Below are positions 34,458 to 42,093 of a stretch of DNA of 64,000 bases, piece after piece. The notes below the pieces were generated by a model. It saw only the letters and a program-made list of their open reading frames with translations. It was not told the origin of the DNA and ran no database searches. The DNA lies in the NCBI RefSeq assembly GCF_001883705.2, contig NZ_MDEQ02000022.1, positions 53,041 to 117,040 on the forward strand. Reading direction: 5' to 3'. Both the position numbers and the translations under genes were made by a program. Numbering within the stretch: the stretch's first letter is position 1; each line of letters opens with the position of its first letter. This DNA comes from Burkholderia catarinensis (GTDB taxonomy: Bacteria > Pseudomonadota > Gammaproteobacteria > Burkholderiales > Burkholderiaceae).

Positions 34458-35921
34458 ATGTCGACCACCGTCGAGCGGGCAATCTCGCCCGCCCGTTCCA
34501 CCAGCGCCGGTTACCGGACGCTCTGGCGCTGGCACTTCTATGCCGGCCTGTTCGTGATGCCGTTCCTCGTGATCCTCGCGATCACGGGAACGCTCTACTG
34601 CTTCCAGCCGCAGATCGAGCCGCTGCTATATCCGCACCGGCTGGTCGTCGAGCCGCGCGCCACGCCGCGGCTCGACCCGGACGCGCTGCTCGCCGACGCG
34701 CGCACCGCGATGCCGGCCGATGCAACGCCGGTTTCCGTGCAGGTCTCCACCGCGCCGGATCGCAGCGCCGAATATGGTTTCCGGCTCCGTGACGGCAGCC
34801 GCGAGAGCGTGTACGTGAATCCGTACGACGGCAGCATGCTCGGCACGCTGAGCGTCGAGCGCCGCTTCATGCAGGTCGACCGGATGCTGCATCGCAAGCT
34901 GCTGCTCGGCAAGACGGGCGAACTGCTGATGGAGCTCGCCGCGTGCTGGACGTTCGTGATGATCGGCACCGGCATCGCGCTGTGGTGGCCGCGTGGCGCA
35001 GCGCGCGTCGGGCGCGCGCTGCGGCCCGACCTGTCGCTGCGCGGCCGGCCGCTATGGAAAAGCATCCACGCGACGGCCGGCATCTGGCTCGCCGCCGGCA
35101 CGGTGGCGTTCATCCTGACGGGGCTGCCGTGGTCGGGCTCGTGGGGCAAGAACTTCAAGGCGCTGGCCGCGACCGTGAACCTCGGCGCGCCGGAGGGCGC
35201 ATGGGGCGACGCGTCGGTGCGCTCGACGCGCCCGGGCGCTGCCGCGGGGCCCGCGTCTGCACCGGCCGCCGCGCCGGCCGGCCATCACCACGAATCCGGC
35301 GAGTCGATGCCGGGGATGGTGATGGACGACCTGCCGTTGCCGCAAACGCCGTGGGCAGTCGGCAACGTGCCGGTTCCGCATTCGCCGTCGGCGCCGACGC
35401 CGGCACCGCTGCCGCTGGCACGCGCGATCGCGATCGTCGCCGGGCTCGGCGTGACGAGCGGCTACACGCTCGCGCTGCCGTCCGGCCCGGACGGCGTGTT
35501 CACCGCGTCGTACTTCCCGGCCGACCCGAAGGCGGAGCGGACGATCCATATCGACCAGTACAGCGGTGCGGTGCTGAAGGACATCCGCTACGACGACTAC
35601 GGCGCGGTATCGCAGGCCGTGTCGTACGGCACGTCGCTGCACATGGGCCGTTACTTCGGGCTCGCGAACCAGATCGTCTGCGCGGTGCTGTCGCTCGGGC
35701 TGGCCGCAATGGCCGTCACGGGCATCGTGATGTGGTGGAAACGCCGCCCGGCCGGGAAGCTGGGCGCGCCGTCGCGCGAACGCGGCACGCCGCCGATGCG
35801 CGGCTGGATCGCGGGGCTCGTGCTGCTCGGGATCGTATTCCCGTTGATGGGGCTGACGATCGTCGCGGTCTGGTTGGTCGACCGCCTGCTGTTCGGCCGC
35901 ACGGCGCGCGCGGCAGCGTGA
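34458..35921 (+). CDS. PepSY-associated membrane protein (iron-regulated reductase type)
   Basis: This is a 487-residue inner-membrane protein of the PepSY_TM family. The first helix (FYAGLFVMPFLVILAITGTL) is followed by a PepSY domain with VYVNPYDGSMLGTLSVERRF, further helices around 140-230, a low-complexity Pro/Ala and His-containing loop (GHHHESGESMPGM) near 275, and two C-terminal helices. Such proteins accompany TonB-dependent receptors and are thought to reduce or release siderophore-bound or free metal. Here the receptor immediately downstream has been deleted (see 35960-36103). It has a GAGGAG ribosome site. Confidence 0.88.
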   Translation: MSTTVERAISPARSTSAGYRTLWRWHFYAGLFVMPFLVILAITGTLYCFQPQIEPLLYPHRLVVEPRATPRLDPDALLADARTAMPADATPVSVQVSTAPDRSAEYGFRLRDGSRESVYVNPYDGSMLGTLSVERRFMQVDRMLHRKLLLGKTGELLMELAACWTFVMIGTGIALWWPRGAARVGRALRPDLSLRGRPLWKSIHATAGIWLAAGTVAFILTGLPWSGSWGKNFKALAATVNLGAPEGAWGDASVRSTRPGAAAGPASAPAAAPAGHHHESGESMPGMVMDDLPLPQTPWAVGNVPVPHSPSAPTPAPLPLARAIAIVAGLGVTSGYTLALPSGPDGVFTASYFPADPKAERTIHIDQYSGAVLKDIRYDDYGAVSQAVSYGTSLHMGRYFGLANQIVCAVLSLGLAAMAVTGIVMWWKRRPAGKLGAPSRERGTPPMRGWIAGLVLLGIVFPLMGLTIVAVWLVDRLLFGRTARAAA

Positions 35922-35959
35922 TCGCCAGACGCTTCCACCGATTCGAAGGATACCGAAAC

Positions 35960-36103
35960 ATGAAGCTCAGATCGATGCCGCTGGCCGGCGCTCGCATACA
36001 ACGCGTTCAACCGCCGCTACGTGCAGTCCGCGTATACAACGAGACGCAGTATCTGCCCGGCAACGACCGGCGGCGCGAGGTGCTGGCGAACTACAGGTTC
36101 TGA
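35960..36103 (+). pseudogene. deletion scar of a TonB-dependent receptor gene
   Basis: A good ribosome site and ATG start a short frame (MKLRSMPLAG). After about ten codons the DNA jumps to the extreme C-terminus of a TonB-dependent receptor, readable as AYNAFNRRYVQSAY and, after a one-base frame change, NETQYLPGNDRRREVLANYR followed by Phe and stop. That is the standard last beta-strands of such receptors, ending in Phe. Well over 600 codons are missing, so the receptor is non-functional. Confidence 0.78.
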
Positions 36104-36206
36104 TGCCGCGCGCCGCCGCGCAACGCGCTCGCCGGCACATGCGCATGCGCGGCGGCGGGCCGCCGGTCAATCTCCAGCATCGCCGCCGCCCGCCCGCACC
36201 TGCGCA

Positions 36207-37451
36207 TCACGCAAGCGGGCCTGCCGCGCGCCCCGCCATCCACTTCCGATAGCGCCGTGTCTGGCACTGCGCGGCCAGTTGCTGCCCGACCAGCGCGCGC
36301 AGCGGCGACACCTGCGGGTGCGTGCGCCGCCCTTCGCTGAGCCGCGCGAGCTGGAACTTGACGACGGCCATGTTGGCCAGTGCGCCCAGCGCCTTGTTCT
36401 TCCAACGGATCGGCTCCAGCAGCGGCGCGCTGTCCTTGCCGGCGCGCCAGTCGCGCGGCAGGTTCGGGTCGATCGACAGCGCGGTCGCGATGCCGACCAT
36501 CGCCACGCCGCTGTCGACCACCTGCTCGGCGACCGCGCGGCGCCGGATGCCGCCCGTGACCATCAGCGGCATCCGCGCGACGGCCGTGATGTCGCGCGCG
36601 AATTCGAGGAAATACGCTTCGCGGGCGAGCGTGCGCCCGTCGCGCGCCTCGCCCTGCATCGCCGGCACCTCATAGCTGCCGCCCGACAGTTCGACGAGAT
36701 CCACGCCGAGCGGATTCAGCAGTTCGACCACGCGCTTCGCATCGTCCGCACTGAAGCCGCCGCGCTGGAAATCGGCCGAGTTCAGCTTGACCGCGACGAC
36801 AAACGCCGGCGACACCGTCGCGCGCACGGCCCGCACGATCTCGAGCAGCAGGCGCGCGCGATTTTCGATGCTGCCGCCCCACTGGTCCTGCCGGCGGTTC
36901 GTCAGCGGCGACAGGAACTGGCTCAGCAGATAGCCGTGCGCCGCGTGAATCTCCACGCCGGTGAAACCGCTTTGCTCCGCGAGCTGCGCGGCGCGCACGA
37001 AGCGCTGCCGCACGTCGGCGATATCGGCGTCCGTCATCTCCTTCGGCACCGGGAACTGCTTCGACAGCGCGCCGAGCGCGAGCGGCACGGCCGACGGCGC
37101 GAGCGTCGTCTGGCCGAGCGCGGCCTGCATCTGGCGGCCCGGATGGTTGATCTGCATCCACACGTGCGCGCCGCCCGAGCGCGCGACCTGCGCCCAGCGA
37201 CGGAAGCGGCCGAGATGCGCGTCGCTCTCGAGCACGACGCCGCCGGGCCCCGTCATCGCGCGGCCGTCCACCATCACGTTGCCGGTCAGGATCAGGCCGA
37301 CCTGGCCGTCGGCCCACGCCTGGTACAGGCGCAGCAACGCGTCGGACGGCGCGTGGTCCGCATCGGCCATGTTCTCTTCCATCGCGGCCTTGGCCAGACG
37401 GTTCGGGATCACCGCCCCGTTGGGCAGTGTCAGGGGCGTAAACAGGTTCAT
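36207..37451 (-). CDS. NADH:flavin oxidoreductase / Old Yellow Enzyme family (2,4-dienoyl-CoA reductase-like TIM barrel)
   Basis: This is a 414-residue FMN-dependent TIM-barrel reductase. It starts MNLFTPLTLPNGAVIPNRLA and holds the family signature GVEIHAAHGYLLSQFLSP, the NRRQDQWGGSIENRARLLLE block and the phosphate-binding MVTGGIRR. It lacks the C-terminal flavodoxin/NAD domain of full 2,4-dienoyl-CoA reductases, so it is a single-domain ene-reductase; it would reduce activated C=C bonds with NAD(P)H. The start at 37451 has GAGGA nine bases away. It is driven by the MerR-type promoter at 37480-37510 and controlled by the divergent MerR protein. Confidence 0.9.
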   Translation of the reverse strand: MNLFTPLTLPNGAVIPNRLAKAAMEENMADADHAPSDALLRLYQAWADGQVGLILTGNVMVDGRAMTGPGGVVLESDAHLGRFRRWAQVARSGGAHVWMQINHPGRQMQAALGQTTLAPSAVPLALGALSKQFPVPKEMTDADIADVRQRFVRAAQLAEQSGFTGVEIHAAHGYLLSQFLSPLTNRRQDQWGGSIENRARLLLEIVRAVRATVSPAFVVAVKLNSADFQRGGFSADDAKRVVELLNPLGVDLVELSGGSYEVPAMQGEARDGRTLAREAYFLEFARDITAVARMPLMVTGGIRRRAVAEQVVDSGVAMVGIATALSIDPNLPRDWRAGKDSAPLLEPIRWKNKALGALANMAVVKFQLARLSEGRRTHPQVSPLRALVGQQLAAQCQTRRYRKWMAGRAAGPLA

Positions 37452-37479
37452 GGAGCGCATCCTCGATTGACGATGCCCA

Positions 37480-37510
37480 ACGATAACTTTAAAGTCAACT
37501 TTAAGGTCAA
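37480..37510 (-). promoter_or_regulatory. MerR-type promoter with 19-bp spacer for the Old Yellow Enzyme gene
   Basis: On the minus strand TTGACC (-35, 37505-37510) and TATCGT (-10, 37480-37485) are separated by exactly 19 bases, the long spacer diagnostic of MerR-family activation. The spacer is an imperfect dyad built from CTTAAAGT and ACTTTAAA around TG. The MerR gene starts 18 bases beyond on the other strand. Confidence 0.8.
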
Positions 37511-37527
37511 GCCCCTTTGGAGCCAAC

Positions 37528-37986
37528 ATGAAAATCGGCGAACTGGCGCGGGCCAGCGGCATCGCGGCGTCGCGCATCCGTTTCTACGAAGCGAGCGGCC
37601 TGCTCGAACCGGCCCGCCGGCAGGCGAACGGCTATCGGGAATACGGGCCGGAAGCGCTGACGCGGCTCGCGATCATCGACCGTGCGCAGCAAGCGGGTTT
37701 CGCGCTCGACGAAATCCGCGCGGTGCTGCCGCCCGATCTCGGCGCGTGGCCGCGCGAGGAACTGTTGGTCTCGCTGCGGCACAAGGTCGACGAAATCGCG
37801 CTGCTCGAACAGCGTCTCGCGCAGAACCGGCAACATCTGCAAGTGCTGATCGAGGCGATCGAGAACAAGCCGGAGGGCGAGGATTGCGCGGGCGCCGCGC
37901 AACGCATGTTCGACCAGCTGTGCAAGAAGGCCAGCGAACCGCTGGAGCCCGTGCCCGTCGCGCGGCCGACGCGCAAGCGCGCGTGA
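37528..37986 (+). CDS. MerR-family transcriptional regulator
   Basis: This is a 152-residue regulator: MerR winged helix (KIGELARASGIAASRIRFYE, then LLEPARRQANGYREYG), a dimerisation helix (LLEQRLAQNRQHLQVLIEAI) and a short C-terminal region with two cysteines (DCAGAA and QLCKK). It resembles MerR members that sense redox or electrophiles, not the metal-loop type. It is divergent from the Old Yellow Enzyme gene, whose promoter has the 19-bp spacer it would untwist. That arrangement suits an electrophile- or enone-responsive switch, which is inference. Confidence 0.92.
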   Translation: MKIGELARASGIAASRIRFYEASGLLEPARRQANGYREYGPEALTRLAIIDRAQQAGFALDEIRAVLPPDLGAWPREELLVSLRHKVDEIALLEQRLAQNRQHLQVLIEAIENKPEGEDCAGAAQRMFDQLCKKASEPLEPVPVARPTRKRA

Positions 37987-38060
37987 CTGATTGCGCTGCG
38001 GCGAGACAAGTCGACGCGTGCGCGTCGGCTTCCGCAGCGCAACCTCGTGACCTTATCCGC

Positions 38061-38342
38061 ATGACACCCTCCCGCATCAGAGGATTCCTCATTGTCGCGC
38101 TGCTGGCCTTCGGCATCGGCAGTGCCTTCGCCTCGCACGGCGCACGGCCGGAGGGTCGCGAAGGCGTGTGACGCGGCGACCTGATCGCGATCGCGTTTCC
38201 CGATCTCGACACGGCGCGCATAAGGTACGAATCGGAGGCGAACCGGCAGATCCAGCCGCTGCGCGCACGGTACGCGAGCGGCTCGCTGATCCTGATCGAC
38301 GGCGTCGACGCACGGCACAGGGCGACCGGCATCCTGCGTTGA
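38061..38342 (+). pseudogene. interrupted small secreted/DUF1330-like gene
   Basis: The frame opens with a signal-peptide-like stretch (RGFLIVALLAFGIGSAFASH) and is cut by TGA at 38169-38171. It continues in the same frame with GDLIAIAFPDLDTARIRYES and ARYASGSLILIDGV, the pattern of the DUF1330 ferredoxin-like fold (FPDxxxARxxYxS...LxxG). No good ribosome site precedes it. I read it as a decayed gene, possibly missing its middle. Confidence 0.5.
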
Positions 38343-38370
38343 ATCGTGGCGGCAGCGACGCCGGCGACGC

Positions 38371-39207
38371 TTACGACGCGTTGCGCTCCATCGGCTCGCC
38401 GACGACAAAGCCGCCGCCCTGGAACCGCTGCGCGGGATCGTCGTAGTCGGCGGTCGGCGCCGTCACCGGGAACAGCCCGGCGAACTGCTCGGAACTGTCG
38501 CGCGGGCGGAAGCCGAGGAAGCCGGCCTTCGTGTTGTCCCACCACTTCACCGGATTGTCCGACGCGCCGTAGACGATCGCGTGCCCGACGCGGTTCGTCA
38601 GCAGCGAGCAGCGCACGAGTTCGATGAAGTCGCGATAGCTGAGGAACGTCACGAGCATGCGCGGATTCTTCGGCACCTCGAACGACGAACCGATCCGCAG
38701 GCACACGGTCTCGATCCCGAAGCGGTCGAAGTAGTAGCGCGACAGCGATTCGCCGAAGCACTTCGTCACGCCGTACAGGCTGTCGGGGCGCAGCGGCGAA
38801 TCGGCGTCGAGCACTTCGGTGACCGGATGGAAACCGATCGCATGGTTCGAGCTCGCGAACACGACGCGCTTCACGCCGTGCTTGCGCGCGGCTTCGTACA
38901 GGTTGTACGTGCCGGTGATGTTCGCGCCGACCAGATCGTCGAACGGCGCGTCGACCGAAATGCCGCCGAGGTGGACGATCGCGTCCACGCCGTCGACGAG
39001 CTGCATCACGGCCGGCCGGTCGGCCAGATCGACGACGCGGGTTTCTTCATGCGCGGCCGCGTCGTCCAGCGTCGCGATGTCGCTGACGCGCACGACGTCG
39101 GCCCAGTCGGCGAGCGCGCCGCGCAACTGGCGGCCGAGGTTGCCGGCCGCGCCCGTCAGCAGCAGGCGCCCGAACGGTTTGCGCGCGCCGGTGGATGAAG
39201 CGTTCAT
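38371..39207 (-). CDS. udh: uronate dehydrogenase
   Basis: This is a 278-residue short-chain dehydrogenase. Its NAD-binding turn is LLTGAAGNLGRQLR, and the catalytic Tyr145-x3-Lys149 lies in SLYGVTKCFGE, with DNPVKWWDN and FRPRDSSEQFAG downstream as in known Udh enzymes. Uronate dehydrogenase oxidises D-galacturonate and D-glucuronate to aldaro-lactones, the first step of the oxidative hexuronate route. It has a strong AAGGAG ribosome site. A perfect LacI-type operator lies 28 bases upstream of the start, and the divergent LacI regulator and ExuT transporter complete a hexuronate regulon. Confidence 0.88.
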   Translation of the reverse strand: MNASSTGARKPFGRLLLTGAAGNLGRQLRGALADWADVVRVSDIATLDDAAAHEETRVVDLADRPAVMQLVDGVDAIVHLGGISVDAPFDDLVGANITGTYNLYEAARKHGVKRVVFASSNHAIGFHPVTEVLDADSPLRPDSLYGVTKCFGESLSRYYFDRFGIETVCLRIGSSFEVPKNPRMLVTFLSYRDFIELVRCSLLTNRVGHAIVYGASDNPVKWWDNTKAGFLGFRPRDSSEQFAGLFPVTAPTADYDDPAQRFQGGGFVVGEPMERNAS

Positions 39208-39234
39208 CGAATCTCCTTGAATCTGACCTGAAGC

Positions 39235-39248
39235 GGAAAACGTTTTCC
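39235..39248. promoter_or_regulatory. perfect LacI-family operator upstream of udh
   Basis: GGAAAACGTTTTCC is a 14-bp perfect palindrome centred on CG, the standard LacI/GalR-family operator form. Near-copies stand upstream of exuT (41872-41885) and just before the lacI-type gene (39371-39383). Confidence 0.85.
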
Positions 39249-39370
39249 AACTATACGCGGGAGCGCAGCCGAACGTCAATGGTCGAACCCGTGCGCAGCC
39301 ATCCGCACTTTCCCGATATCGGCCCGTGGCTGCACGCCGGCTTTTTCTGCCACAATCCGGCGTTATCGAA

Positions 39371-39383
39371 CGAAAACGTTACC
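39371..39383. promoter_or_regulatory. partial LacI-type operator at the regulator's own start
   Basis: CGAAAACGTTACC shares the GAAAACGTT core of the udh operator but its right arm is degraded. It ends six bases before the regulator's ATG, where binding would repress the gene itself. Confidence 0.5.
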
Positions 39384-39389
39384 CTTCCA

Positions 39390-40382
39390 ATGAAAAAAGT
39401 TTCCCCGACGATCCGCGACGTGGCCGCGGAAGCCGGCGTGTCGGTCGCGACGGTATCGAAGTACGTGAACGGCACGCAGCGCTTCTCGCCGACCGTCGAG
39501 GCGCGGCTCAAGGAGTCGATCGAGCGGCTCGGCTACCGTTCGAACCCGCTCGCGCGTTCGATGATCACCGGGCGCACGCGCACGATCGGCGTCGTGATCC
39601 TCGACATCAGCAACCCGCACTTCACGAACGTGGTGAAAGGCGCGAACCGCATTGCGCTCCAGCACGACTACACGCTGCTGCTCGTCGATACCGAAGAGAA
39701 CCAGGCGCGTGAACGTTCGCTGATCGAGGCGCTCGCGCAGCGCGTCGACGGGCTGATCGTCAGCACGCGGATGCCCGACGAGGAAGCCGGGTGGATGCTC
39801 GATCTCAACAAGCCGCTCGTGCTGCTGCGCCGCAGCCCCGGCCTGCCGATTCCGAGCGTCGGCATCGACAACCGGCTGTCGACCTACATGCTCGCGCGTC
39901 ACCTGCTCAATCTCGGCCATACGCGCATCGCGTATCTCGGCTTCGGCACGGCGCGCGTGAACGACGAGCGGATCCAGGGCGCGCGCGACTGCCTCGCCGA
40001 AGCCGGGCTCACGCTCGACGTGCACGATGCGCATGCGCCGACCGCCGAGGCCGGCGAGCGCGCCTGCTCGCGCGTGATGCTCGGGCCGCAGCGCCCGCAG
40101 GCCGTGATCTGCTACAACGATCTGATCGCGCTCGGCTTCATGAAGGAAGCCGCATCGCTCGGTTTCCGGCTGCCGCAGGATGTGTCGGTCGCGGGCATCG
40201 ACAACGTGCCGTACGGCGCATACGCGGCGCCCGCGCTGACGACCGTCGACATCCAGAGCGAGAACATGGGCGAACTCGCGATGCAGAAACTGATCGACGC
40301 GCTCGCCGGGCGCACCGATGCGAGCTATTCGACGTTCGAGCCACGGCTGATCATGCGCGCGTCGACGGCCGCCGCCGGCTGA
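39390..40382 (+). CDS. LacI-family transcriptional regulator of hexuronate genes
   Basis: This is a 330-residue repressor. The N-terminal helix-turn-helix is TIRDVAAEAGVSVATVSKYV, then the hinge LARSMITGRTRTIGVVILDI leads into a periplasmic-binding-type sugar domain (FTNVVKGANRIALQHDY; PQAVICYNDLIALGFMKEA; SVAGIDNVPYGAYAAPALTT). It is divergent from udh and faces exuT; all three have matching operators, so it is very likely the hexuronate or aldarate-responsive repressor. No clear ribosome site precedes the ATG. Confidence 0.92.
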   Translation: MKKVSPTIRDVAAEAGVSVATVSKYVNGTQRFSPTVEARLKESIERLGYRSNPLARSMITGRTRTIGVVILDISNPHFTNVVKGANRIALQHDYTLLLVDTEENQARERSLIEALAQRVDGLIVSTRMPDEEAGWMLDLNKPLVLLRRSPGLPIPSVGIDNRLSTYMLARHLLNLGHTRIAYLGFGTARVNDERIQGARDCLAEAGLTLDVHDAHAPTAEAGERACSRVMLGPQRPQAVICYNDLIALGFMKEAASLGFRLPQDVSVAGIDNVPYGAYAAPALTTVDIQSENMGELAMQKLIDALAGRTDASYSTFEPRLIMRASTAAAG

Positions 40383-40412
40383 CGCGTTCGCGACACGTCA
40401 CTTCCCCGAGCG

Positions 40413-40441
40413 CAAAAAAAGCGCCGCCACAAGGGCGGCGC
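40413..40441 (-). terminator. terminator shared by exuT and the lacI-type gene
   Basis: A perfect 8-bp stem GCGCCGCC/GGCGGCGC with a 5-base loop is followed on the minus strand by TTTTTTTG. It lies between convergent genes; the plus-strand tail (GTTCGTTTG) is weaker. Confidence 0.9.
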
Positions 40442-40461
40442 GTTCGTTTGCCGACACGCGA

Positions 40462-41754
40462 TCACGCGTCGAGTTTCGCGGGCTTCATCTTCGGCGTGAG
40501 CATGTGCATCACGGCCAGCGCGATCAGGTAGGCCGACGCGCCGATCGCGAACAGCACCCAGTAGTGGCCCGTGCGCTGCAGCACCTGGCCGATCACTTCC
40601 GAGAACAGCACGCCGCCGATCGAACCGGCCATCCCGCCGATGCCGACCACCGATGCAACCGCGCGGCGCGGGAACAGGTCGGACGCCGTCGTGAACAGGT
40701 TCGCCGACCAGCCCTGGTGCGCGGCGGCCGCGAGGCCGACGATCAGCACCGCGACCCACAGGCTCTGCACCTGCGACACGAACGCGATCGGCAGCACGCA
40801 GCACGCGCAGATCAGCATCGTCGTCTTGCGCGCGCCGTTCACGCTCCAGCCCGCGCGCAGCAGCCGCGACGACAGCCAGCCGCCGCCGATGCTGCCGACC
40901 GTCGTCAGCGCATAGATGCACACGAGCGGCAGGCCGATGTGCTGCATGTCCATCCCGCGCGACTCGTTGAGCCACTTCGGCAGCCAGAACAGGTAGAACC
41001 ACCACACTGGATCGGTCAGGAACTTGCCGATCAGGAACGCCCACGTCTCGCGCTTGCGGATCAGTTCGCCCCAGCGCGGCGCGCCGGCGTTCGCGTTCGC
41101 CGCGTCGAGCGCTTCGGCTTCGTCGCGCGGCTCGTTGTACTCCGCGGCGAGCGCGCGCGTATCGGCCTGGCGATAGAACACGAGCCACACCGCGAGCCAC
41201 ACGAGACCGATCGCGCCGATGATCACAAACGCCGCGCGCCAGCCGTAGGCCACCGCGATCGCCGGGATGATCGCCGGCGCGAACACCGCGCCGATGTTCG
41301 CGCCCGAGTTGAAGATGCCGGTGGCGAGCGCGCGTTCGCGGCGCGGGAACCATTCGGCCGTCGTCTTGATCGCGGCCGGGAAGTTGCCGCCCTCGCCGAT
41401 CCCGAGCAGCGCGCGCACGAACGCGAAGCCCGTCACCGAGCCGACCGCCGCATGCAGCATCGCGGCAATGCTCCACACCAGCATCGCCACCGCATACGAC
41501 ACGCGCGTGCCGAGCCAGTCGACGATGCGCCCGAAGCCGAGCAGGCCGAGCGCATAGAACGCGGAAAACGCCATCACGATGCGGCCGTACTGCACCTGGC
41601 TCCAGCCGATGTCGTGCTGGAGCATCGGCGCGAGCAGGCCGAGGATCTGCCGATCCATGTAGTTGATGACGGTCGCGAAAAACAGCAGCGCACAGACGGT
41701 CCAGCGGTAGCGGCTGGCGGCAGCGCGCACGGCACCGACGACGGCAGATTGCAT
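40462..41754 (-). CDS. exuT: hexuronate:H+ symporter of the major facilitator superfamily (ExuT-like)
   Basis: This 430-residue protein has 12 membrane segments and belongs to the anion:cation symporter (ExuT/GudP) branch. Marks of this branch are FFATVINYMDRQILGLLAPM in helix 1, LGIGEGGNFPAAIKTTAEWF in the helix 4 region and SDLFPRRAVASVVGIGGMAG later. It should import galacturonate or glucuronate. GGAGACATTC precedes the ATG. A LacI-type operator is at 41872-41885, and udh and the repressor gene are nearby, so transport and first oxidation are co-regulated. Confidence 0.88.
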   Translation of the reverse strand: MQSAVVGAVRAAASRYRWTVCALLFFATVINYMDRQILGLLAPMLQHDIGWSQVQYGRIVMAFSAFYALGLLGFGRIVDWLGTRVSYAVAMLVWSIAAMLHAAVGSVTGFAFVRALLGIGEGGNFPAAIKTTAEWFPRRERALATGIFNSGANIGAVFAPAIIPAIAVAYGWRAAFVIIGAIGLVWLAVWLVFYRQADTRALAAEYNEPRDEAEALDAANANAGAPRWGELIRKRETWAFLIGKFLTDPVWWFYLFWLPKWLNESRGMDMQHIGLPLVCIYALTTVGSIGGGWLSSRLLRAGWSVNGARKTTMLICACCVLPIAFVSQVQSLWVAVLIVGLAAAAHQGWSANLFTTASDLFPRRAVASVVGIGGMAGSIGGVLFSEVIGQVLQRTGHYWVLFAIGASAYLIALAVMHMLTPKMKPAKLDA

Positions 41755-42093
41755 GAATGTCTCCGATGCGCGGTCGCGCCCGTCGCGCCGCACGATGTTC
41801 GTTGACCGGCGACCGGCGCCGGGGCGGGCGGCGGCGCGCTGTCGCGCACGGCCAATCCCGCCGATCAATCTGGAAAACGTTTTTCAAAGGATAGGACGTC
41901 TGCCGGCAGCCTGTCAGTCGGGGATTTCGATGAGTCATCTCAAATTTGTCGCGGGCAAAAGAGACGACTGTTTCGCAGATTGGCATTAATCGTTTTTCCC
42001 GGATTTTCCAGACGCGCGCGAGGGCGCGTGGCCGCCGATACACATGTCCGATTCCAGCCAGAATCGACGGCGGGGATGGTTTACAGTCGTCGC
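41755..42093. other. 339-base divergent region between exuT and alkA
   Basis: It carries the LacI-type operator for exuT and presumably the promoters of both genes. No coding frame is convincing. Confidence 0.45.
41872..41885. promoter_or_regulatory. LacI-type operator upstream of exuT
   Basis: GGAAAACGTTTTTC differs in one position from the perfect palindrome in front of udh. It lies 118 bases before the exuT ATG. Confidence 0.75.
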
